64,000 bases of DNA, taken from contig NW_025408671.1 in NCBI RefSeq assembly GCF_020360975.1, positions 3,782,001 through 3,846,000 on the forward strand, read 5' to 3'. This DNA is from Hirsutella rhossiliensis. Lineage: Eukaryota; Ascomycota; Sordariomycetes; Hypocreales; Ophiocordycipitaceae. A program made the position numbers and the translations under genes. Of the stretch, positions 1 through 12,880 are shown one piece after another; positions within the stretch are counted from its first letter, which is position 1, and each line of letters begins with the position of its first letter. The notes beneath the pieces are model-generated. The model was not told where the DNA came from. It saw nothing but the letters and a program-made list of their open reading frames with translations, and ran no database searches.

Positions 1-111
1 CAGTGCGCGGTGCCCATGAGCTCTGCGTCAAGCGGAGGGAAAGCTCTCTACAGTTCAAGCGATGGAGCCGCACAGAAGGCCACTCGAAAGTTTGGGCCGT
101 TCTCTGTTTCA
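1..111 (+). CDS. Possible 3' end of an unknown gene (partial)
   Basis: A frame open from the window edge (frame 1) runs to a TGA at 109-111. The 36 residues are rich in Ser, Gly, Ala and Lys and end in GPFSVS. Codon choice is ordinary for a fungal gene, but the piece is too short to assign. A second frame starting at base 3 is also open to 224, so the coding frame is uncertain. I do not recognise a family. Confidence 0.2.
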
Positions 112-250
112 TGACATGGGAAGGTAAGTCGTCGTGTTTCCCAGTGGGGACTCTTTGGATGGCCTGCTTCGACTTGCGGACGGGCCGTGAGGAGCTGGAC
201 TCTGCTCAAGGGGACCATGGCTGATACGCCTCTGGCCAGATCTCGTACTC

Positions 251-626
251 ATGCACTCTACGTTTATCTCTTTGAAGGCCCGCAACCGCCTGACTATCAG
301 TCTCAGTCCTGAAGAATACGAGCTTTGGGGCGAGGAAGCACTCTTCCAGGCGTAAGTTGTCCGCGAGTGACAACCCTCCCAGGAACATCTCGCTGACCCG
401 TGTCATTGGAAGGTGCATCGACGATGACGGCTTTAACCATTGTCTCATGGTGTTCCGGGACCGCCCAACTGGGGGCCTCCGCCTCCACGCTGCTGTTTGG
501 GACGGGGAGCTGCACGGCTGCCCCGTCTGGACCGCCTTTGGTTTGTCCCCCTTTCCCGGAGCGATGGCGAAGTCCTCCCCGGCCAACACGGCACAGGAGA
601 ATTCTGACTCTTGGCAACAAAAGTAA
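251..626 (+). pseudogene. Unknown coding-like segment with an apparent frameshift
   Basis: From the ATG at 251 one frame reads 35 residues (SPEEYELWGEEALFQA near its end) and stops at a TAA at about 355. Immediately afterwards a second frame reads on without a break to 626 (RCIDDDGFNHCLMVF, then WDGELHGCPVWTAF). The two parts would join if one base were restored near 355, or through a very short intron, so this is either a broken gene or a sequencing indel. I recognise no family. The opposite strand is also open from 934 to 206, so the strand is not certain. Confidence 0.25.
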
Positions 627-1345
627 CGCATCAGTCTGCCTCGCCCACCTGGCTCAAGCGCATCTCGCGCCACAGGGTCTGCCTGGCCGACGTGCAGCTC
701 TACGTTTTCTGTCATCAGTACCGGCAGCAGAATCAGCGCCGAGGGCCTGCTGGGGCCTTTGAGATTAGGTTCTTCAGCGACGAAGGTGAGCGAGATCTTG
801 GACGCTGCTGATGTTCTCAACCTCTGGTTATAGTTTGTCTTGTTTCTTGGCGTCTTCCTGTGTAGCTCTTGCCTCTTATATGTGTCTCGACTTGGAGCTG
901 ACTGGCCGGTGTAGATGCTCGCCGCTTCGTACATGTCTTTTACTTATTCGCGTCGGCTGCAGTGGCGGCGTAGGCGGGCGGTGTGAATGTGAGCGCGTGA
1001 TGTGCCCTGATGAATCGTGCATCGGCCCCGTCCAAGGGCTCAGCGCAGACTTCATCTCTCACACATGTCATACGGATTGGACCACGTCGAAACAGGGTCT
1101 GCAAGGTAGAATGTCCATGACCTGATTGCTCGAGCGTTGAAATCGTGATTTGAAAGCGAGTCCTCCATTCATTTCAGGCGCGTGGTGTAATTTTCTCGTT
1201 ATTCGTTTACGAGGCATTACAAAGAGTATTGACACGACGTCAGGGCGGCGATGATGCTTGCGCTGAGGTCAAGATGATGAATGCGTGAATGTCCACCTCC
1301 TTCCTTTCCACGCTCCCTCCCCTCCCTGCTGGGCCACGCGACCAC
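627..1345. other. No recognised gene; 3' side of the phosphoglucomutase gene
   Basis: Only short, mutually overlapping reading frames are present and none shows a family signature. The stretch beyond 1140 is the likely 3' untranslated region of the phosphoglucomutase gene, whose stop codon is at 1346-1348 on the minus strand. Confidence 0.4.
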
Positions 1346-3746
<2,401 letters not shown>

Positions 3747-4440
3747 TCATGACGCCGACATCCCCTTACCCGGAGCCTCTCGGGACCCAGACGAGGGACG
3801 AAAGATGGCGTCGCGGTAGAACCTGGCCTCGGCGATGCTCTCGAGAATGTCGTCCCTCGCCACGTGGCTGCCCCTCTTGCGCGGAGCAGCGTCCAGCAGG
3901 CCCGGCGGGCTCCACCGCCGCGCCGCCTCCTTGATGGCGCTGACGTCGAGCAGGCGGTAGTGCAGGTGGTCGACGACGGCGGCGTACGGCCCGCGGCGCA
4001 GGAACGCGCGGTCGGCGTGCACGCTGTTGCCGGCCAGCAGCGCCCTTCGCGGCTCCGGCACCAGGCCCGTCACGTAGCGGTAGAGCCCGTCGGCCGCCTG
4101 CGCCGGCGTCGTCGTCGAGGCCAGCACCGCCGCCGTCAGCCCGGAGCGCGCGTGCGTCGAGGTGCACCACGCGTCCATGCGGTCGAGGCGCCACTGCGGC
4201 CAGTGAACGACGGCGTGGAAGCCCTCGGCGTCGACGACTTCGAGGTTGCCTGTCGTGACGATGCAGTATATTTCCATGATTTCGTCCGTGTCGGGGTCGA
4301 GGCCCGTCATCTGGCCCTCGGACATGTCAGTTTTTCTTTTCTTTTCCTTGCCTGCATGGACATGGCGCAGGGATACTTGCCTCGCAGTCGATCCAGACGA
4401 GCGCATCGTCGCCCGGGCTGCCGCTCGCGTTGGCCGGCAT
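3747..4440 (-). CDS. rex2: Oligoribonuclease (DEDDh 3'-5' exonuclease, REXO2/Orn family)
   Basis: It degrades oligoribonucleotides of a few bases to mononucleotides; fungal and animal members act largely in mitochondria. Exon 1 is 4381-4440 and exon 2 is 3747-4310, giving 207 residues. The four acidic positions and the His of DEDDh exonucleases are visible: D18 and E20 in WIDCEMTGLDP, D120 in GNSVHADRAFL, D142 in HYRLLDVS, and H169 with D173/D174 in SHVARDDILESI. The intron starts with GC rather than GT (GAG^GCAAGT ... CCAG^ATG) and joins the exons exactly through the first catalytic motif, which supports it strongly. The ATG at 4440 was chosen. In-frame ATGs up to 4572 would add a 44-residue N-terminus that might be a mitochondrial presequence. 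Confidence 0.9.
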
Positions 4441-6030
4441 AATGATGGCGTTTGAGTGATGCAGCGTTGATGATGCGAGTAGGGAGAAAAGTGAGTTTGC
4501 CGGGACAGTGGGGGCTTCAGGGTAGGTCGATATTACTTGGGAGAAAAACGCCAATGCCTCTCCTGACATCAACTACGACAGCACATCGGTCCGGCGAAGA
4601 AGGACTTCGAGTATCTCTTCCTGTCTGACATGTGCGACGAGACACACATACACACACACACATATATATATATATATAATATCCAGCACAAGCACCTGGC
4701 TTGGACTGTATATGGCCCACCACAATTCGATCTGCTGGGCTATAAAGGGCCATGAGTGACGGGATAATCGATCCAAACATACCGACCAAGATCCAATCCT
4801 GCCGCATCAGATCCGCGGCATGACCAAGCACGGATCTCCTGGGGCCACGGAAAGATTCGTGAGCCATGGAATCCACCTCGAACTCACACTGAACACTGGA
4901 GTCTACAAGCTGAGCCGCAACTTCGCCCATGGCCAATCGATGCTTTGTACTACCCCCTTTACTCTCCTGAACATGCAATTCGTGAGTTGCTAGCTTGTGC
5001 GTTGCAAATGCTGGGTTGAGTCATTTGTCAAGTCAACTCTTGCGGAAGAAGACAAATCCACGACAACCCCGTGGGTGTCTTCTACACCCTGGACATCGTG
5101 CCCCTTGCTGCGGGTAGCAAGCCTGACATGTTCACCGCAAGAAGAATAGGGAAAGAAAACATCAACTTGGACTTGTTGAATATGTAGCTAGAGAGGTGCC
5201 GAGAGCGGCACGGCGATGCGTGCTTCGACTCGCGGAGGCGTACGTCCAGTGCCTTTTGCACACCTTGGGGGCCAAGGGTCCGGAGCCCTTGACTGTCGTC
5301 AACGTTATTCGCGAGACTGATAGCATCTTGTTTCTTACCTTGATTATAACTTGGCACCCCTGCCAAGTACTTCAACATGAGCAGCTGCTGTCTCCCTGGT
5401 AGTTGCAGGCGATAAAGTCAGGGGAAAATGTTGCACTTCTTGGTGCTTTCTGACGTAGAATCTCGAAGTTATTTAATATGAAGAAGGCAGGAAAAAGGGC
5501 GAGCCCCTCGGGGTGCTTTTGTTGTGGTTGCAAAAAAATAGTGAGAGAGATGCTGGCCAGCTTACCAGAGCCTCAAGGATATACTGCCACTTACATGACG
5601 TGGTTCGTACTTGGTATTATAAAGTATATAAAGCCCATAATAGTTGAGCTAAACTCAAGCTAGTCCTGTATAACCTGCAGTCGTAAGGAAAACTCCCGAA
5701 AAGGAAAGACGCCTGTATCAAAGTCAGACAATTGTCTTCCGAGTCTGGTATGTTGCCGAAGAAGCGCGAACTCTTCAACGACAGTCCCTGTTCGTCATGA
5801 ATTTCAAAGGGGAGGTTATACCAAAACTCGATCGAGCATGTTCTAGTATTATCAAGCTGTGACTGCTTTCTTCCCTTGACAGCTGAAAGCTGAAAAAGAA
5901 CGACGAGATTGGGGACTTGGCCAAGGGAATAACTCGTGCGCGTGTTCTACAAACGGCCTTGGTTATCTCTTTATGCCCAGGGCTACCTAATTCTCCTTTT
6001 CCCACACCACAGTCCGCTCCTGACAGTGCT
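4441..6030. other. Intergenic region with no recognised gene
   Basis: About 1.6 kb with only short overlapping frames. A minus-strand frame of 153 residues (4517-4978) has no family signature and runs through a simple repeat, so I do not call it. The region contains the microsatellite listed separately. Confidence 0.4.
4645..4679. repeat. Compound CA/TA microsatellite
   Basis: An imperfect CA-dinucleotide run passes directly into an AT-dinucleotide run (cacacacacacatatatata pattern). It is an ordinary length-variable simple repeat. Confidence 0.8.
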
Positions 6031-6875
6031 TCACTGCTCTCGGACCCTGACCACGGCCGCATCCACCCGTTCAATGGCGGCGATATTGACGTCTATCATT
6101 GCCTGGATGTCGGCTGGGTCAATGGCCGTTAAGCGGTCGGCATAGTCTTGCAGGCGATCTGCGTGTCTCACGGCATCCAACCTCAATGTCGCTGCCTCTG
6201 CTCGATCCCTCGCCGCCTCTACTCGATCCTGCTTTATGCTGTCAAAGATGACATTTATCTCGTCGAAAGCCTCCTTGTCTCCCTTGACCTTCTTTGGGTT
6301 CCGATTGACGTTCCCGAGGGACCACGGGGACCACGGGGACCTCATTGACGTAGCCCTTGATGCGGGGCTTTCTAGGAAGTCTGCGTCGCTAAGTTGGTCT
6401 AAGCTTGGCGTTTCCTTTGATGTCGACCAGTTCTTGGGCATCACGTCGAGAAAGAGGTCCACGTCCGGGTCCCACCGTTTTTTGATGCTTGTCCAGACGG
6501 ATGAGCTCTTGACCACATCCTCATCCCACATTTCCCGGACTAAGAGCCACGCGGCCCTGGAGGGACATGATTCTCAATACACACCCAGTCCTTGATAGGA
6601 ACTCGCCTTGAGAGACCCTTGGACCATCCCGCGTCCCAGGGACACACGGTGGTGTAATACTCTTCCGTTGGAAGTATCTCACGCGTTACGCGACCGCTGT
6701 TGATCCGCCGGGACGCAAAAGGGATGGGGAAGGTGGTCATGTAGGACTTCCCAGCTGAAGACACGAAAGACACAGGCTATGTAAGTGCATACGAAGGCAT
6801 GCTAGACACCAACCTACCGTATAGAGTACTTATAACTGACAACTGCCACGGCTTTTCGACAGATCTAGAGCGCAT
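6031..6875 (-). pseudogene. Unknown gene, spliced, with an apparent frameshift
   Basis: A model starting at the ATG at 6875-6873 (MRSRSVEKPWQLSV) has a plausible GT-AG intron to about 6748 and continues as GKSYMTTFPIPFASRRINSG and on to DWVCIENHVPPGPR near 6550. There the frame reaches a TAG, but the next frame picks up at once (AAWLLVREMWDEDVVK) and is open to 6031. The C-terminal half is a long charged, helix-favouring stretch (EAARDRAEAATLRLDAV) that could form a coiled coil. I recognise no family. The break near 6550 could be a true frameshift, a sequencing indel or an intron I cannot define. Confidence 0.35.
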
Positions 6876-7477
6876 TTGTTGCGGAGAACAGTAACCGCCC
6901 GGCCAGGCATAGGTGAAGACACTCCAGGAGATGCGGTGCTGGTGCGGTACTCACATCCCGACGACAAGTACTGTTGGGTACAGTCTGGGGTAAGCACACT
7001 CACGCCATCCCTCATGTATAAAGACGGCTGAATTGTGACCAGATTGGCTTCTTACTCCGACTTCGTACACGTATATCAAGACGGCTTGATGCCCCCCTGG
7101 CTCTATTCCACTGCACGTTGGAGAGTTGCTAAACATGGCGCCACGTCGTCAACGTCCTTCAAGCTCGGAACAGTCAACTGCGTGCACCGAGGCCACAGCT
7201 CTTCAAACGACAACTGGACGCTGGTTGGCAGCCGAGGAGGGCATCGCCGGGACCGAAGCAGCAGGTCTCTTCCCGATGATAACCGGGCGTAAACTGGATG
7301 ACTGGCTCTTGATTTTGACACCCAGCGACTACCGGGCCAGACATGAGTCCATGACAAAACGATGACCTACTCGGTTTCCAAACGGGAACCGCAGGCATGT
7401 CTTCGCCAGGCACCATGTAGCCACGGGCTTCACCCACTCAGCCATGCGCTCGTCGTCAAAGCTGAGCCAGGACAGCC
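6876..7477. other. Former downstream flank of the peroxiredoxin gene
   Basis: This interval adjoins the left end of the inserted retrotransposon. Its last bases (before 7478) continue the peroxiredoxin coding strand beyond the insertion, so before the insertion it was the peroxiredoxin 3' region. A short plus-strand frame at 7135-7365 (76 residues, starting MAPRRQRPSSSEQS) is possible but shows no family signature. Confidence 0.4.
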
Positions 7478-7711
7478 TGTCACGGGCTATGCCCGGCTGG
7501 TGGACCCGGTTGTACCGGGTCCGGTGGGTCGTGCTCCGGTGGCAACACCGGCCCCGCTCCGCGGACCCGGAATCTGCGAGAACATTCCGTGAAGGGCAAT
7601 ATAAGCTCGCACTCGAGGCTACGCCTCGAGTTCAGCTTCCTTCTCCTTAGCTCTAGATAGACAACACATAGGCACCTGCTTGTTGAACAAACTCCGGGCC
7701 AGCCTCTTACA
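7478..7711 (+). repeat. 5' LTR of the chromovirus
   Basis: 234 bp, TG...CA type. It contains a TATAA at 7600-7604, a perfect 8-bp hairpin with a 3-nt loop (CTCGAGGC/GCCTCGAG, 7612-7630) and, at 7649-7659, the 11-nt AGCTCTAGATA that is complementary to the primer-binding site. By analogy with Tf1, transcripts should start at this 11-mer. Confidence 0.92.
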
Positions 7712-7722
7712 TATCTAGAGCT
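7712..7722 (+). promoter_or_regulatory. Self-primer-binding site (Tf1-type)
   Basis: TATCTAGAGCT begins at the first base after the 5' LTR and is the exact complement of AGCTCTAGATA within the LTR (7649-7659, and 12818-12828 in the 3' LTR). The match stops after 11 bases. This is the arrangement of fission-yeast Tf1, where the folded-back 5' end of the mRNA primes reverse transcription instead of a tRNA. Confidence 0.75.
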
Positions 7723-7730
7723 CACTACCG

Positions 7731-8785
7731 ATGGACTCAACCCTTGCAGACGGGAGCTCCCCGGAGCGGACCTCCCAGCTCCTCATGCAGATGATGAGCC
7801 AGATGGCTGAACAGTTGCAAAGTTTGCGTGCCGACCGCGATGCCGATCGCGACGCCACGCGCGAGCAGATTCAACTGCTGCAAGACAGTCTGACGACCTC
7901 GAGACCAACGCCCTTGGGGACCGAGTCGGAGAGCAGAGCGGAACCTCTGCATGAACCGAATCGTTTGGTCGACACATCATTGCGGAAGACTAGGCCGACT
8001 CTCCCAGACCCACCGCGATTCGAGGGCGTTCGATCCAAGTTTCGCGCTTGGCTGAGCGAGATGAAGAACAAGCTTCGCGTAGACGGAAGGGTAATTGGGA
8101 ATAAGGCGGACCAGTTCGCCTACATTTACGCGCGACTAGGGGGTGCCCCTCAGCAAATGACGATCGCGTATGTAGAAGCCGGAGGAAGGGGTGGAGACTC
8201 AGATCCGGACCAGTACCTCCAATATTTGGAAGAGTGCTACGGGGACCCGAACGCCAGGACTCGCGCGCTGGACAAATTGCGATCCTGAGGCAAAGAGACA
8301 AGGAAAGCTTTGCGACACTGCTCCTCGCTTCGAGAAAGAACTCGCTGATTCCGGCGGCGCCACCTGGCCGGAAGAAGTCAAAATCAGCTACCTGGAGGGC
8401 GCCCTGAGTCCGGAGTTGCGACTGGCAACTGTCTACGCGGCGCCCACTCGCTCCACGTACTCGGAATGGGTCCGATCTCTTCAAAGGCTGTCCTCAGGTC
8501 TAGAAGGTGTAGAGAAAAGGAACGCCCTTCGAAGCGGTGGTGCAACCCATGATAGTCGAGGCCGCGACGCAGACGGAGATACCAAATGGCAGATGTCAAC
8601 CGTACAGGTCACGAGCCGAAGAAACGTCGCAACGCAGATGTGGCGCCCAAGAACGAGCGCCGCTGTTACCGATGCGGCCGGAAGGGTCATCTCGTCGCGG
8701 AATGCCCAGCTCATTTGGTCTTTCCTGGCGAAGCGAAGAAAACGGTCAGGAGCCGCCCGGGTGAAGCAGCCGGATGCGAGCGATG
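7731..8785 (+). pseudogene. gag of the chromovirus (frameshifted)
   Basis: The ATG at 7731 opens a 185-residue frame with a Gln/Asp/Arg-rich helical N-terminus and a capsid-like segment (FEGVRSKFRAWLSEMKNKL, then a YLQYLEECYGDPNA core). It stops at 8286. The capsid continues in another frame (PEEVKISYLEGALSPELRL), and the nucleocapsid CCHC knuckle CYRCGRKGHLVAEC lies in a third frame at about 8658-8700. At least two shifts therefore separate parts of one original gag. Confidence 0.8.
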
Positions 8786-8879
8786 ACGATTCGAGTCGGC
8801 CGCAACATCCAGTGGGGATGACGAGCCGATGGGAAAGACTAGCCCCGGTGCGAAAGCGGGCGCCGGGGCATTCGAAGGC

Positions 8880-9210
8880 AGATGTCCAAGACTGGGAGGC
8901 GTTCAAGCCGCGTATGAATAGTCGACCCGTGCTCGTTAACGCACGGCTCAACAGAGGCAATCCTATACGCGTCCTAGTCGATAGTGGATGTGACTGCTAT
9001 GCCGTGATTGACGAAGCGGTCGTCCGGAAGTTTCGAATCCCTCTCGTTGATTCGAAGCCTCGAGAGATCGGGGGATTCTCGGAGTCCTCAGAAAGTGTCA
9101 CGTCGCCGGGAGTTGTGGCTGTCGTTGTGGAGACCGCCGGTTTCGACGAACGCATCTTTGCGTACGTCGTCCCAAGCCTCGGCCAGGATATGTTCCTTGG
9201 CCGGCCTTGA
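8880..9210 (+). pseudogene. Retroviral-type aspartic protease domain of pol
   Basis: The frame contains VLVDSGCDCYAVI, with the DSG active-site triad of retropepsins, and about 80 residues later LGQDMFLGRP, which fits the closing flap/ILG region. It ends at a stop at 9208-9210, before the reverse transcriptase frame begins. Confidence 0.7.
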
Positions 9211-9364
9211 TGGAGAGGAACCAGGTCGTGTACGACGCTGCTAAGCGGCAAGTGTTCCACGGAAGAGCAGGCGTGACGATACGCCTCATGGGGCAGGAAG
9301 AGCCCGCCAAAGTACGCGCAATTCGAAGCGCAAGACTTGTGTCGGCAGCCGTGTTCACGGCAGA

Positions 9365-10300
9365 GTGCCGGCGTGCAAAGAGACGCCAGACGTGCGATGC
9401 GTTCTCGATACAAGCGATCAGCTTGGCAGACATAGAAAAGCGCTTCAACCGAAGCCGCCAGTTGATCCGAGCAAGATGGTCCCAGCGGAAGTGTTGAAAG
9501 AGTTCCGCAACCTGTTTTCACCAGAGGAGGCCATGAAGCTGCCGCCACACCGGCCAGGTGTGGACCACGAGGTAAACTTGCAGCCTGACAAGAATGGCAA
9601 CGAGCCGCCCTGCCATGGGGACCGCTCTACAACATGTCACGCGAAGAGTTGTTGGTCTTGCGAAAGACCCTGAAAGACCTTTTGGATAGAGGGTTCATCC
9701 GAGCGAGTAGCTCGGCGGCCGCAGCGCCGGTGCTGTTCGTGAGGAAGCCAAGTGGAGGGCTGCGATTCTGCTGTGACTATCGGGCGCTGAACGCAATCAC
9801 CAAGCGCGACCGATACCCGCTGCCACTCATCGCCGAGACGTTGCAGAACTTGGCCAAGGCCAAATGGTTTACCAAGTTAGACGTCGTAGCCGCCTTCCAC
9901 AAGATCCGCATGGCCCCCGGGCACGAATGGAAGACGGCATTCCGCACGAGGTTCGGGCTCTACGAGTGGCTCGTGTGCCCCCTTCGGCCTAAGCGGCGCC
10001 CCAGCATCGTTCCAACGATACATGAACAGCGTGTTGCGCGAGTGGCTGGACGATTTCGTCACGGCGTACCTAGACGATGTGTTGATCTATTCGAGTGGTT
10101 CAAAGGCTGATCATGAGGCCAAGGTGCGAAAGGTTCTCCAAGCACTCGCCGACGCCGGCCTACATCTAGACCCAGCGAAGTGCGAGTTTTCCGTACAAGA
10201 GGTCAAGTACCTTGGGTTCATTGTCAATGCAGGGAAGGGAATCGCGTGCGACCCCGAGAAGCAGCGCGCCATCCGCGAATGGGAAGCCCTACCACGGTGA
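9365..10300 (+). pseudogene. Reverse transcriptase domain of pol (frameshifted)
   Basis: Three successive frames form one RT. The approach segment (PAEVLKEFRNLFS) is at 9365-9673. The fingers and palm are at 9634-10110, with [19 protein letters not shown] and [16 protein letters not shown]. After a shift near 9990 the YLDD catalytic box [14 protein letters not shown] and the thumb (KYLGFIVNAGKGI) are at 10022-10300. The catalytic Asp residues are all present. Confidence 0.88.
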
Positions 10301-10457
10301 AGGGTGTCAGAAGCTTTCTGCTTCGCCAACTACTACAGGATCTTCATCCCCGACTACGCTAAGATCACTCAGCCGCTAGACGCTCTGCTGAAGAAAGGAA
10401 CTGCCTTTTGTTGGGGCGGGCGGAGAACGAGGCGTTTCATGAACTGAAGCGACGATT

Positions 10458-10900
10458 TTGCGAGTCACCGGTGCTCAAGCAGTGGGACCCGAGCCTCCCG
10501 ACCTTTTGGAGACGGATTGCTCAGGCTACGCATTGGGAGGCGTCCTGTCGCAGGAAGGCCCAGATGGACGTCGACACTCATGCGCCTTCTTCTCGAAGCG
10601 ACTTTCGCCAGCGGAGTACAACTATCCCATTCACGACAAGGAGATGCTTGCCATCATGAGATGTCTCGACAACTGGAACGCCGAACTTAGGAGCTGCGGC
10701 CCATTTACAATCCTTACCGATCACCGCAACCTGGAGTATTTCATGACACGCCAGAAGCTCACGGAACGGCAGAGCCGTTGGGCAGCCGAATTGTCCCAGT
10801 TCGACTTCAAGCTCGAGTATCGACCGGGAAGCGAGGCTGTCGTGCCTGATGCGTTGTCCCGCCGTGAACAAGACAAGCCACAGGGCATTGACGACGAGCG
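10458..10900 (+). pseudogene. RNase H domain of pol
   Basis: This is the start of a 414-residue frame (10458-11702). LLETDCSGYALGGVLSQEG carries the first catalytic Asp, then FFSKRLSPAEYNYPIHDKEM carries the Glu, and LTDHRNLEYFM carries the next Asp. It ends with the typical FKLEYRPGSEAVVPDALSR linker into integrase. Confidence 0.88.
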
Positions 10901-11259
10901 GGAACAAGGAAGAATGATACAGTTGATACCGGATAGTGCCATTCCATCATCGACAAGAGCATGTATCAACGCGATGAGTTCTGACTGTTCAGAGGCATCC
11001 ACCCTGCCGAAGATGAAGGTCTTCGAGGTAGCGGACCTGCAGCAACTCTGGGACGAAACGGTGGCGAAGGACTCGATATTCCGGGCAGCCTATAAGGCAG
11101 TCCGCGATCGCGAGCGTGCCTTCCCGCCCTCGCTGGGCCTGAAGATCCAGATTTCAGAATGTGCGATCGACGTAGGCAAAAGGCTGACATTCAGAGACCG
11201 TATTTGGGTGCCGGGTGGATCCGGAGAGGAGGGTAACCAGGAGGAAGCTGAGAAAGACC

Positions 11260-12000
11260 AGTTGAGAACCCGCATTGTGCAGCAGTCGCATGACTCTGTT
11301 GCGACCGGTCATCCCGGCAGGGAAGGTACGCTGGCTATTGTGGCTCGGCGATTCTACTGGCCTGGGCAGTCCCAGCTGGTTCGCCGGTACGTAGCCAATT
11401 GCGACACCTGCGGCAGAGCACACATCTGGCGCCAGTCGAAAAGGGATTTCTCAAGCCTCTCCGATTCCAGATCGACCCCGAAGCCATTTGTCCATGGACT
11501 TCATCACAGATCTGCCGCCTACTGGACCGAGCAAGGCAAGGTACCTGTGGGTGATTGTGGACAGACTGACAAAGGCTGTGACCTCGAGGTGATGGAAACA
11601 TGGAAGCTGAGCCGTGTGCAAAACGTTTTCTCCAGTGCCATTACCGATTTCATGGAATGCCACGGTCCATCGTCAGCGACCGCGGAGCAACTGGCTAAGT
11701 AGGTTCTGGAAGAGGTTCTGCCGTCTTGCAGGTGTCACGCAGAAATTGAGCACGGCCTATCATCCTCAGACGGACGGAGGGCCAGAGAGAATGAACCAGG
11801 AGATCGAGGCCTACCTGAGAGCCTACGTGTCGTACGTGCAGGACGACTGGGAGAACTGCTCTCTGCCGCGCAGCTGGCACTCAACAATCGTGAATCCGCA
11901 GCGACCAAGATCAGCCCCTTTTTCGCTGAGCATGGTTACCACGTCGATCCCATCAGCGTCGAGGAATCGGAAGAGCCACCGAGGCATAGAGAGGAAAGCA
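11260..12000 (+). pseudogene. Integrase domain of pol (frameshifted)
   Basis: The N-terminal HHCC zinc finger is visible (HDSVATGHPGREGT ... CDTCGR), followed by a catalytic core disrupted by frame changes between about 11430 and 11710. The end of the core (STAYHPQTDGGPERMNQEIE) sits in the frame starting at 11614. The E of the DDE triad is at PERMNQE. Confidence 0.8.
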
Positions 12001-12044
12001 GAGCTGATAGCCTACTCAGTCGCCTGCAGGAGGTCAATGAGTAC

Positions 12045-12644
12045 ATGCAAGCAGTAATGGCCTCCTCACAGCAACAACAAGAAGAGGCTGCCAACGCAAG
12101 GCGACATCCTGCGGAGCGATTTGAAGTTGGTGACAAGGTGTGGCTCTCGATGGCAAACTACAGATCGCCACGACCGTGCAAGAAGCTCGACTGGCTGCAT
12201 CACAAGTACACAGTCACGAAGGTAATTAGTTCGCACGTCGTTGAGCTCGATGTTCGTGGTTCAATTTACCCGCGATTCCATGTTGACCTTTTGCGGAGGG
12301 CGCATCAAGATCCGGCTCCTGGCCAAAAGGTGGATGACGCACAGCCACCACCGGTACAAGATGAGACCGGCGCGGATCTGTGGGATGTCGACGAGATCCT
12401 CTGCGCGAGATGGAAGAAGCGCGGACGAGGGGAATTCAGGCAAGCACTAGTGCGATGGACGGGCTACGCAGAGCCGACTTGGGAGCCAGTTGAGTGGTTG
12501 CAAGGAACAATTGCGATGAAGGCATTCGAGGACAAGTACGGGCCAATCAAGACCAATGATGGCCCTAGGGAGAGGTACGAGACGCTGGCAGGAACGCAAG
12601 AACCCCGCAGACGCCGACCTGGTCGGAGGGGAGAAGGGGGGTAA
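12045..12644 (+). pseudogene. Integrase C-terminus with chromodomain
   Basis: A 199-residue frame has an SH3-like integrase C-terminal segment (FEVGDKVWLSMANYRS ... YPRFHVDLLRRA) and then a chromodomain: WDVDEILCARWKK, ALVRWTGYAEPTWEPVEWL. Chromodomains direct integration to particular chromatin marks. The frame ends at 12644, one base before the 3' LTR. Confidence 0.88.
12625..12641 (+). promoter_or_regulatory. Polypurine tract
   Basis: A 17-base uninterrupted purine run (GGAGGGGAGAAGGGGGG) sits three bases before the 3' LTR, the expected position of the plus-strand primer. Confidence 0.8.
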
Positions 12645-12880
12645 TGTCACGGGCTATGCCCGGCTGGTGGACCCGGTTGTACCGGGTCCGGTGGGTCGTG
12701 CTCCGGTGGCAACACCGGCCCCGCTCCGCGGACCCGGAATCTGCGAGAACATTCCGTGAAGGGCAATATAAGCTCGCACTCGAGGCTACGCCTCGAGTTC
12801 AGCTTCCTTTCCTCCTTAGCTCTAGATAGACAACACATAGGCACCTGCTTGTTGAACAAACTCCGGGCCAGCCTCTTACA
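12645..12880 (+). repeat. 3' LTR of the chromovirus
   Basis: 236 bp, matching the 5' LTR except for a small indel in the CTTCCTT/TCTCC stretch. Read on the minus strand its last bases are TGTAAGAGG, which supply the premature stop codon of the adjoining peroxiredoxin gene. Confidence 0.92.

Larger units (their letters stand above)
7478..12880 (+). mobile_element. Ty3/gypsy chromovirus (LTR retrotransposon), structurally complete but frameshifted
   Basis: A 5.4-kb element bounded by two nearly identical LTRs (TGTCACGGG...CTCTTACA) and a 5-bp target duplication, CAGCC, at 7473-7477 and 12881-12885. Inside, in plus orientation, are gag with a CCHC knuckle, aspartic protease, reverse transcriptase, RNase H, integrase and a C-terminal chromodomain, the order of fungal chromoviruses. 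The reading frame is broken by several single-base shifts (near 8280, 8530, 9200, 9480, 9990, 10300 and 11500-11700), so it is probably not autonomous. It has normal GC content and no CpA depletion, so it has escaped RIP. The LTRs differ mainly by a 2-bp indel, which implies a recent insertion. Some of the shifts could be sequencing errors. Confidence 0.93.
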
